The position numbers and the translations under genes are program-made. From contig JAQGDQ010000131.1 of the NCBI GenBank assembly GCA_030141605.1, positions 434,001 through 498,000 on the forward strand: a stretch of DNA of 64,000 bases. The letters run 5' to 3'. The notes below the pieces were generated by a model. It was given only the letters and a program-made list of their open reading frames with translations, ran no database searches and was not told where the DNA came from. The DNA is from Tubiluchus corallicola (taxonomy: Eukaryota > Priapulida > Priapulimorpha > Priapulimorphida > Tubiluchidae). This document shows positions 11,476 to 21,400 of the stretch, in pieces; the stretch's first letter is position 1, and each line of letters starts with the position of its first letter.

Positions 11476-11730
11476 ATGCTAAAAACCAATCAATAGTAAG
11501 ACATCCTAGTTGTTAAAACAAAATGCAACACAACTGCACGCAGAAACAGTTATGTTACTGTGAGTCATGTACCAGTTGAATACCTCTGTAAGGTTCCTCA
11601 TCCGTGATACTTCTCCTCTTCGTAACCCACGAGCAAGTGCATGGTTTTTAAATGCAGCCACATCTTCATCTGTCAGCTCTTTTTGCAAAATGTCAAACAG
11701 ACGATGGTGTAGCTCTTTTTGGGTTGCCAT
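5599..11730 (-). CDS. DED-containing caspase (initiator-type cysteine protease), complete
   Basis: This encodes an aspartate-specific cysteine protease of the apoptosis pathway. There are eight exons in transcript order: 11584-11730, 10240-10414, 9128-9177, 8732-8840, 7842-8047, 6778-6865, 6406-6558 and 5599-5834. All introns are GT-AG with matching phases, giving 387 residues. Residues 1 to about 95 look like one death effector domain (LFDILQKEL, NLTEILNAMETKGII, YDDLKQIF). The p20 part has GYLLLINN, the S1-pocket arginine in RTGTEID (R159), catalytic histidine in SHG (H226) and catalytic cysteine in QACRG (C269). An Asp-rich linker (QSDDREEDAP, PVDAD) could be the cleavage site. The p10 part starts GYRSWRREEKGSWF and ends TKKLYL plus a short tail. 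It resembles caspase-8 but has one DED rather than two. Whether the prodomain is a DED or a CARD needs a profile search. Confidence 0.9.
7098..7110. repeat. (CA)n microsatellite
   Basis: A short CA-dinucleotide run lies in the caspase intron between exons 7842-8047 and 6778-6865. Confidence 0.7.
8919..8937. repeat. (TA)n microsatellite
   Basis: A short TA run lies in the caspase intron between exons 9128-9177 and 8732-8840. Confidence 0.8.
9577..9668 (-). repeat. tRNA-like SINE fragment
   Basis: On the minus strand there is a GGGTTTAAATCC box, close to the RNA polymerase III B box, preceded by a GTTCAGCTTGTATG-like stretch. Similar boxes occur at 50285-50345, 60370-60470 and, on the minus strand, at 48750-48835. 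No complete tRNA fold was found, so this is a probable degenerate tRNA-derived SINE. Confidence 0.4.
10475..10645. repeat. Possible pogo/Tigger-like fragment with 40-bp internal duplication
   Basis: In caspase intron 1, the sequence GTAGATCCTCGTTTAATGAC resembles terminal repeats of pogo/Tigger-type elements. It is followed by two imperfect tandem copies of a 40-bp unit (about 10567-10602 and 10607-10642, TTTTAAYGATMAYTTCTAAATTT). The opposite terminus was not found, so the boundaries are unknown. Confidence 0.35.
11445..11470. repeat. (TA)n microsatellite
   Basis: About 13 TA repeats lie in intron 1 of the caspase gene. Confidence 0.9.
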
Positions 11731-11788
11731 CTTTTACTTTTCTAACAACTGCAAAATTTAAATGACAGGTAAAACACATACACTAGTA

Positions 11789-12149
11789 TCTCGGTTTGCC
11801 AACCAAAAGCGGGGGGACGTCGGTCCGAATTTACCAATACTAACTAATACGCTAGGCGCTGTTTTTTAGACCACGGTAATGTAGAATCAATCGTCTAATT
11901 GTCTCAAAAATGTCTAGTACGGGACGCTCTTATGAAAAGTATATAAAAACTGTCGGCAATTGACTCAAATGACTCCGCATAATTTACTATACAGTGTACA
12001 CGTGGTTGCACTAATCTAATGATGTAAACAAAGTGACGGCCTGCCAACTATTGGTCAGCTTGCGAAACAACGGACTGTGTCCATAGTATGCGGGATTTTT
12101 TAACCGTCCAGTTCCCGATTCCGTAAAAGCGAGGTTAGGGAAACCGAGA
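11789..12149. mobile_element. MITE with TA duplication, caspase promoter
   Basis: A 361-bp unit starts TCTCGGTTTGCCAACC and ends with the near-complement GGTTAGGGAAACCGAGA. It is flanked on both sides by TA, as expected for Tc1/mariner/pogo-type elements. It contains no coding frame. Its left end is 59 bp upstream of the caspase start codon at 11730, so it occupies the proximal promoter or 5' UTR. An internal stretch (about 11883-11990) is shared with 61980-62110. Confidence 0.65.
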
Positions 12150-12729
12150 TATGTAACCGTGTCTATTCTATCAACTCAGCTAGTGCAATTTCAGTTAGAG
12201 CTTCCGATTGTAAGACTTCCCTGGAGAAGTTGTACGAAATTGTGATTCACACGGGCCTGTCACTCAGAAAATATTTATGAAGCACCAAGTGCATCTATTT
12301 AGGTTTGAATTATTTAGTTATATAGGTACATTTTAGACCTAAACAAACAGAATTTAAAGAAAAGTTAATATGACACAAGCCTAACTGAGTGCTTAGTATA
12401 GATAATAGCAGCAAGTGACTCAGAGGGTCTATGTATGCAAATGTTTTCATGCTTTTTAAACATTTTTGCCTTAATTCAAAATTAGCATCAAAGCATTTAG
12501 GTGATGAGATCAAGTTTTTTCAGGAGTAATTATTCTGACAAAACTTGTTATTCCATGAAAGTAGACTACACATGAAAATTAGGCCTAATATATTTTTCAA
12601 GCTATATCTTCTGGGGAAAATTTTCCTGTGTAATAATATTAATTTTTTAATGGGAAATATTTTTGTGCAAGTATTTCCAATTTCTCTGCTGTATGTATAT
12701 AGGCTAAATTATTAATTTCCTTAACTTAT
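12150..12729. other. Intergenic DNA, nothing assigned
   Basis: This lies between the caspase promoter and the duplicated block. A minus-strand frame at 12310-12513 is short, resembles no known family and has no splice context, so it is not annotated. No RNA gene or inverted repeat was seen. Confidence 0.4.
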
Positions 12730-13800
12730 TTTATAAATAAACCTATCAATATTTGCAAGATACGAATATAATTTTTTTAATTAAACTAGTGATAAGTGCT
12801 TCATTCTTACTTCGAAGTAATAATTTTAAAAAATTACAGTTGCTACAAATTGCCATGAACAAATGTATGCCTACGCCTACTTGAGCCTTATAAAGTCTTT
12901 GCTTAGTGTACAAATATTAATTTACTACCAAACACTGTTATAATTAAAAAATACAGGTTACAGTTTCAGCTGTCTGCTTCAGCACATCAGTGCGCGAAAA
13001 TTATTCGACTGTCTTTAATGCTCCACCGCTAGGGCCACACTAATTGCGTGAATTGCTCCGCAATGTATTCTTACTTTCTGTGGTCTCTACTTTCTCTCCT
13101 CTATCAAAGTTTAGGAAAAGGAATTGGCGAAATTCTATTGTTACGTATTTCGTTTTTGCGATTAGCGGCTATGCTGGCGGCATCAAATGGCGGATGATTA
13201 AAAAGTTTTGAGCCGCGCACTGACTGTAATAGCCCTTCAAACACTTCAGCATTGATCCTTAGAAATAAATGTACTTGGGGCATTGAGGCAAGCAGGAAGT
13301 CCTGGCATGAGCCAGGTATTGCAACCTTTCTCTATGATCAACTTTCTTTACTTCTTTTGTAAATAAGCCCGTTACTTTTCATGAGATATGAATATAATAG
13401 TTTTACTACTAATTATTCTTAGGGCCTTATGCTTGCTTTAAATAATATTCAAAAATATAACAGCTGCTATAAATCGCCAAAGACAGATGTAGGCCTTGCA
13501 GTCTTTGCTTAGTGTTCAAATATTTATATTGTAACAAAAGTTACAAAACTGTGTTATAATTAGCATTTTGTTATAATTACCTGGCTGCATCCTCGGGAAA
13601 TTTAAAAAGATATTTTTATTTGTGCTTTTGCAACTCACCGCTGAGCAAGTTATGAGCGCCTGCGACCGGCCTGGCTTTGGTGGTCTCATGAATTCATAGC
13701 TTGCGCTATAGCGTACCTGACAACAACAATCCGTACTGCTTTGCCGCTAGGGCGACACTAGCTGCGCGAACTGCTGCGCAGTAAATTTCTATACTTTCGG
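12730..13800 (+). repeat. Diverged direct duplication of about 370-430 bp
   Basis: Two direct copies lie about 600-720 bp apart (about 12730-13100 and 13370-13800). Both contain, in the same order, TACGAATATAAT-like sequence, GCTATAAATYGCCA, GTCTTTGCTTAGTGT, CACTGTTATAATTA-like sequence, CCGCTAGGGC and ACACTA, then TGCGTGAATTGCTCCGCA or TGCGCGAACTGCTGCGCA, and TTTCGGTGGTC. The copies are strongly diverged. Between them is a GC-richer stretch with two AATGGCGG/GGCGGCATC motifs. Neither copy is coding. They may be fragments of an unknown repeat family. Confidence 0.6.
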
Positions 13801-15063
13801 TGGTCAGGCTGATGCAAAAAGTGTAGTCCTTGATTAAAATATCGTTAAATTTGGAATAGCAATTTATTTTTTAGAGCTTTCTCACAATATTATTTACAAT
13901 TAATTAAATGTGTAGTAGTACTCACGAATGACTGCAAAAGTATGCAATGCACAATCATTCACTGATTTATCAATTATAGAAGTACTAACTGTCTAAACTA
14001 AATAGTGGACTGATTCAGTTTTAATTTATGTAATTATCGATTCTCTTTACGGAGACTATTTGTGATAGTCTCACAATTGTTTTTTACAGCAGATGAGTCT
14101 CTGTATTGATTGCAATGTGTCCAGATGGGCACCTCAGGTCCATAATCCAGAGATGGGGGAATTAGCCTAAATGCTATTTGCCCCTCCACTATACTGAACT
14201 AACAAACTGATAGGTTGGATGTGATGTAAAGCGCTGCTTGCTTATCTCGCAATAAAATCATATGATCTAGCTTAAAATATACGATCCAGAAATCATAAAT
14301 TAAGCACCTGCTGCCACTATAAGTAGCTGCAATGAGTTTCTAAATTGCTTGCGTTGTTTTTCGTATAATGTAATATGTTAAGACAATTCAATGTAAAATG
14401 CTTTCCAGATTTAGGTGGAAAATCGTGAACTTAATAACACCAAATCAATAGCCCACCACTTAGGTACATTTCACAAGTTTGTTATACAAATTGCTTAGTG
14501 TATGACATTCATTACTTGAAACTTATAAAGTTTATTTGTGGAAGAATTTTCTCCAGAGTGGCAAACAGCAGTAACACATTACTTATCATGTAATTCCATT
14601 AAATAAGGGCCTACAGCAGGAGTGAAAGCTAACAAATTCGATAAATTCAAGAGCTACAAATCCAAATGTGCACAATATTTAGCCATACAATACTAAATGA
14701 AAATATTTGATGCATACATGTTTTGAACTACTATTAGGTCATTTTAGAGCTAAAGCTATAGGACATCATTTAACATATTTATAAAAATCAGTAAACATTT
14801 TGAGTGAGTGAACTAAATTTCCTCATTTGCTGGTTGTTTGTCCAATAAGACGTGCTTTTCTAAATTGTTGGGGGCATGTCCTTCATCGTAAAGGACTATG
14901 TATATATCTCAAGGCTTTTTTCAAAGTAGTCCGTTATAATGAGGGTTTACTGCATTGTATATGAAGTTCCTAAATTTTAGGTCAACTTGTGGAAATACCT
15001 GTAAATATTTCCTATAACAAATAATGGTATTATAGCAAAGGTAAATATATGTGATGGTGCAGT
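13801..15063. other. Intergenic DNA between caspase and MED27
   Basis: No gene was recognised. Around 14920-14955 the sequence GTCCGTTATAATGAGGGTTTACTGCA resembles the right end of a pogo/Tigger-type transposon, but no partner terminus was found. Confidence 0.35.
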
Positions 15064-15116
15064 ACTACTACTGTTGCTGCTGCTGCTACTACTACTACTA
15101 CTACTATACTACTACT

Positions 15117-15214
<98 letters not shown>
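15064..15214. repeat. (ACT)n trinucleotide microsatellite
   Basis: About 45 near-perfect ACT repeats, with a short TGC-rich prefix, lie 230 bp upstream of the MED27 start codon. The apparent poly-leucine frame across it is an artefact. Confidence 0.95.
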
Positions 15215-15445
15215 GCTTCTATACGTGTATAGGCAATGTTGTTAGATTGACATTTTATTGGCTGAATAATATGAGACTCACCATTCTGTATGAAATGAGT
15301 TTGTGTTAGAAATTTCTAAAAATTTTATAAAATAATATGTGTGTTTCGATTTTTATCAGAGTATTTAGTTTACTTGTGGGTGATGTTTGAAAATGCATCT
15401 TGAAAACGGAGACATCTAACAACAGTAAGCACAAGATCATTGACA

Positions 15446-18400
15446 ATGGCAGAATCGACAGTAAATAGCGATTCCTTAGTTCAAGGAATAAAATGCATCC
15501 AAGACCTGAGATTCAATGTGGGAGAGCTGTTTAAAAAAATGTCGGATGGCGTAAAGGGTCCTGACGATCGAGATGGAAAGGAAAAAGAATTCCTGACAGA
15601 TGTACATCATACAATTGTGGGAGTGCACAAGAATCTTGTGTAAATTACTATAGTGTTTTAGTATTTTCTATTATCTTTGCTAGGTATCGAGTGTGTTTGA
15701 GTATTAATGCTATATTGAGTGTTTGAGTACTAAGTATCCATAACTTTGTATTCAGTATGTGTAAAATGTTGTTTAAAGCAAAACCGGACCCAGTCTTAAA
15801 CAGTAGGTCAAAACAATCTACTCTTTAAAATATTAAAAGGAAACTTACTATTTTTTCAAAAATGACTTATGTGAAAGAGCAGTTCTCCACTGTTACATGC
15901 ATTTTGCCATTCACTAGTTAGGCGAGCACTAGCACTTGCATTTCGGAACTGAATTGCACAAAAAACAGGTGCTGTACCTTTCAGTTCAGATGTGTTAATT
16001 TGTGACAAACTACACACATTCAACAGCTCGTGCGTGAGCATAGAGGTAAATTTGAATTTTTATCTTAAAACTTGTCTAGTCTTAGTAGAACACACTAAAT
16101 ACATTACAGTAGCACTGTACTTCAATTTTCGCTTTGCAAACACGTGGAATATTTTTGCTGTTGAAAATTATGTTAGTTAGTGATGTCATCAATAGTTAGG
16201 CTTGCCCGCCGTTAGTTCAGTTTTTAATTTAATGATTATTTAATTATCAGAAATGCTTTTGCAATATTAATTCAGTTAAAATGTATTCTTTTTATCCGAC
16301 TTGAAAATGTGGTAGTATATGAAAAATCATCCTTTTTTCCTTTGATGTTATCACTAATTAGATTAATGCTAGTCTTAATTGTGCCATTCTTTTTAGGTGC
16401 ATGACATGTAAATTGTAACTTTTAATTGATTAATGTATTTGTGTAATTGTAGAGAGATTGAAAAGATTACAAATGAATTACCAGATCGCTGTGGTCCGTC
16501 TTTGTCACTGGGAAATATGGGCTTACTTTATCAAGATCCAGTTCAGGACAGGGAAACACTTTACAACCAACTTCTCAATGCCTATAAATGGTCAGACAAG
16601 GTATAAATGCATCCTGAGTCAGTGTGCCATCTTCTGTAATATTGTTTTTATACATGAATATATAGTAAATCTTTCAATTTATTCTTTGTTAATCAAAAAA
16701 TACATTCAAAATTAGTAGTTTGAAGAGTGGCAGAGAATCTGTGATTGTTCAAATTTGTAAATCCATACAAAATTACATTGCATCTCCAAGTGCATTTAAA
16801 AGTTCGTTAGTCTTGTATGAACTTCTCTTGATCAAGTTGCATTCCTGTCTTGTTGTGGCACTTAGGAACTAATCAAATTCGATCAACTGCAGAAAATCAC
16901 CTGTATATTTGCAGGTCAGGTGGGAGCCATTGGTAAAACAATGAACTACAAGAATAATTAATTATTCCTGATTAAGATCGTGAAATGCATGTGTGCAAAA
17001 AGTTGCAAGAGTCATTGACCTGTTGACAGTCTATTCAGACTCACTTAACATTGCAGCTTGTTTCCTTTTTGTGTACGTTTTTATGTAGTTTTTATTTTCA
17101 GTTGCATGATCAGTCACAGGTTGCTGCATCAGTACAGACTGCTAATTCATTGAAGAGAACCGCCACTATGTCAGTGAATACCGCAAAACGTTTACGGCGA
17201 CCCGGTCCCACCATACATGCTGTTCCACCTCAGTAAGTCTCACATTTTTTGGCAGTTTACGACGATTGTCCATATTCGGGGTTGCTTGATTGCACTGTCA
17301 CAGCACAAGATGTGGTTCAAAATTCTTGTTACGAAGACCCTACTGTTATTTGTGTAAAGTTTGGATAAACTTTTACGGTCACGATTTATACACATCACTT
17401 GATCGTACTGTTAAACTAGTAGAAATGAAAAGATAAATATAAGTAGCCAATTTTTGTGGAACTAGTTATGTAAGTTAATGATAAAGCTTTTTGTGGCTTT
17501 TTTTGGTTTTGTTGTTTTCACAGAATTGCAAACATAATTTTTCCATTTTTGACTTCTGCTAAGCAATTTAAAATTGAGGGCAAGTAAAAAATAGAAAGTT
17601 TATTGAGAATGTTCTTAAATTTTTATGCAGTAATGTTACTATATTTGATAGAAATTTTAGCTATGGAAGGTCTTCTACGCCTTGTGTGCACACTAATTAC
17701 CAAATACTGGGCAAACTTTTGGCAGAATGAAACATTTGAATATTTCTTGATTTCAGGAACTTAAATCAATTGTTGTGCTGTATGATTTCAAATAGAATGT
17801 GAGTTCTACCCTTAATATTCTAACTTGAATCATTTTTGAAGTGCATATTTTGTTTCAGTATTGTTGATACGACTTTGGCAAGTCTCAATCACCTGTTCCC
17901 TAATGAAATGACTGTACAACTTACACGGCCAATGGGTTCGTCTGCTATTCTAAAAGTAAGTTTCGAAATACAAGGTGCCTCAAAAGTCACTGTATACTTT
18001 GACTTCTAATTTTCTTTTTAAACTTTTTCTCCAATCTTAGGAAGCACTTACTTGAATCAGGAGAGGCTGTTGGCAATTTTGTATGCATTCTTTAACTGTT
18101 GCTATGGTGATGACATTAACGTTAGAAATGAGATACAAAATCAGTCTAGCTTGAGGTCCTTCAATGACTAACTGAAGTTTAGCATGCCATATGGACAACA
18201 CTATTAACAATGTAGTTTTGCAACAAGGTGCAGCCCTTCCTCACTACTGTTGGATGGTCAACTTGCCATTAAATTGGTCCCTGAGGCTTTAGGTGTCACT
18301 GAAGAAGGTTCAATAATAGCAAAGCCAACTATTGCAGTAGTTCTTTGCAGATTTTTGTCTGATTTGACCAAAAGAATTGCCTATGGTTTTAGTTCACCTG

Positions 18401-21400
18401 TGCCAATTTTCAAACATGTCACTTTGTTTGTTAAAAAATTTAAAAAATGTATAGTGACTTCTGAAACACCTTGGGCAAGTACTTCAATGGCACAAGTAAT
18501 CTTCAATGTCAAGAACTGCCGTCAAGCATTCAGATTCAGACCCTTTATTTCTTTGCAAGCATTGCTTTATGGTGTGTTCAGACTAGCGAGTTTTCAGGCA
18601 AGTTAAGTTGCCCAGTAACTCCGACTATAGAACAAAACTTGTTGCGAGTTACTTTCCGACAGTAAGTACGAGCTGTCACTCCCTTCTTTATTCACTGCAA
18701 GAAGTGTCAAGAGTAACTCGCATAGGGGTTCACGCTAGACAGTAACTCACAGTTTCTAATAGCTTGTCGACGGTCACTTGCAAAATGGTTCACACTTGCA
18801 AGTTTGCAAGTTGTCAGTCTACTGCTTTGTTGATCAGAAATTGGAGTATAAATTTCTTTTGGTGATTTTACCCTGTTTACTATATTACTCTGGTTGTAAT
18901 GAGCTTAGCAGGTTTGAAATTAACTTTGAATAGATAGGATGTGTTTATCCTTGCTTAAGAAATTAGTCAAAGAGAGTCAGACAGAACTTTATAACACACA
19001 ATCTTAATCATGATTCTAGATCACTTGGGCAGTGGCACTTGTGCAGTATTACATTTGGCCAGTGGACATTTGGTAGGACAGTGGAAAGTTGGGCAGTGGA
19101 CACAACTAGGCAGTGTATTCTTGGGCAGCACTTAATTACTATAAGCAGTATGTGCTACAAGAAAATTTACTTACGTGCCTGCTCATTTACCTACCTAACT
19201 ACCTATTTACTTGTCTACCCACCTACCTACGTACATACATACCTACTTTCCTGCCTACCCACCCCACCACCCACCTAATTATCAATTTACCTATCTACCT
19301 CCCTGTTTGCCTACCTGCAACCTACCTACCTATACCCAATTACCCACCCAACAAGTGAACAAATTTCACAGAGAACAGAAACATTTAAATCGTCACCGAA
19401 CTATCACACTCACACAAAATTTAACAGGACTGTTTAGAAAAATCAGTAATCATGTAACAAGTAGATATGTAAGTAGATTTACAGATAGGCAGACAAGTAG
19501 GTGAGACTGACAATGTCCCATGTAAAAATGTTTTGGCACTTGTGCCGCTCAAAGTGTCCATAGTCTAGGAAACACTGCCCAAGTGTGCACAGTCCGACTA
19601 TTCACTGCCCAAATGTTTTACTACCCAAATGTCCACTGTCCCAAGTGTCTTCTGCCCAAGTGTCCACTGCCCAAGTGTCCACTGACCAAATGTCGCACTG
19701 CCCAAATGTCCATTGCCCAAATGTCCTCTGCCCAAGTGACCGTGATTGCTTAAGCATGAGGACAACGTCACTTAATACTTCGAGTTTCTGTGCAAGCTAA
19801 AAGAACACAGTCACACAGACTTGTTGGTTTCAAGGTGTGGCGAATAGACTTGAACTGTTTTTTTTATTTACATGACTTTCTCTAAACTCATTATTTGCAC
19901 ATACTGTCTTTTTCTTGAGTGCAAGCACCAACTTTAGTCAAACAACTGGACCATAATGACCAAAATTAATACCAGAAAAATGATTAGCTCCTTTTTTCTG
20001 TAGATTACACTTGGCCAGACTTTGAGAGCAGTTGTGGTGTTGCGAAGCTTAATCATCGAGTGGGTTGTGGTAAAAGGTTATGCAGAAGACTTGCACTTAG
20101 ACTATAGAAAACCAGAAGCCATTTGGTCATTATCTCGTTACAAAGTGTTTCAAAAGGTCTGTGATATCCAAGTGATTCTGTTGTGGAGAAGTTGATTTTG
20201 CTGTTCTATATCCATAAGGAGTAGTTTTTTTCTTATGAATAAATTAATTTGAGAATATTTTAAAGGGAATTTCTGGGTTGTAAGGGAACTTAGTTCAAAG
20301 AAAATGTTAGTTTAATGGAGCTACAAACCTGTATAAGTTTTTTTGTCGTAGAAGAAAATGAAACTAAAATGAGCTCCCTTCCTAATTTCTACCTAGAATT
20401 ACACACGTTTTTCATTTTTTAGCTGCTTTCTTTGGTTAATTGCACTGAAGAAAAAAAATCAAAATTTGTCTTTGTTGAGAATACTTAACAAATACCTGCT
20501 GATTTAGAATCCACTATTGATTATTCTGTGTATAATGGACAGAAACATTTCTACAATTTCTGTATTTTCTACAATTTCTTGCCATCCATTTAAATTTAAT
20601 TAATTCTTTGCCTATTTATTATTTATTTTTTGCTATAATTATGGTGACTCACTATGCATAGATTGGCAGTTTCACAAGTTATGGATGGCAGACTAGATGA
20701 CCATTTTGTTCGTTCGCCAGCCCGCCCTTCTTTAAATATTGTTGAATATTGCTATATAGGTTTTTTATATTTATTTGGAAGACAAACAAATAAATTAAAA
20801 AATTATTCTAAAACACTGCAAAGGAACTATGAGCAGGAACTGAACTAAGTTCCTTTTTGGTGGAAATGAACCAGAACTCGAATTAGTTCTTTTTTGACCT
20901 GAGTACTAAGAACTGGAGCTAGTTCCTACAGCTGAGGAAATTTTTAAAACCCTTGAAATTTAGTAATAAAACTAAGTGCATGTAAACTAGACATACTGTG
21001 GTGTTTGTGGCATGTTACAAACAAATAAAAAAAGGCAAAAACACATTGGATTAGGTTTATGAATGAAAGTTTAATGTGTACTTGTTTATCACATACATTT
21101 TGTAATTGATTCGACGATATTAAATTCTTTTATTTCCACCTCTTTACATTACACATACTGCATGCCAAAAAGTGCTTCACCAAATAGATGTTTCTCTTCC
21201 AAGACCAATTCTAATTCTTGTCCAAATATAGAACCTTTATACAGTTTCTTGAACGCTGTGCAACATTTTTAACGATAATAATGCTTTACATGATTTATTA
21301 ATGCAGTAAAATTGCATCTTCCATGCTTTCAATTTAAGATGAAACATCTGTTTCAGTTAGATATTTTGCAAAACTGGTATATTGCAAAAGTCACTTCACT

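Noticed and set aside
15051-15245. Poly-leucine open frame
   Set aside because: Translation of the (ACT)n microsatellite.
19039-19800. Repeat array with regular 15-20 bp units that superficially recalls CRISPR
   Set aside because: The units are adjacent tandem copies without unique spacers, in a eukaryotic intron, and are inverted between the two arms.
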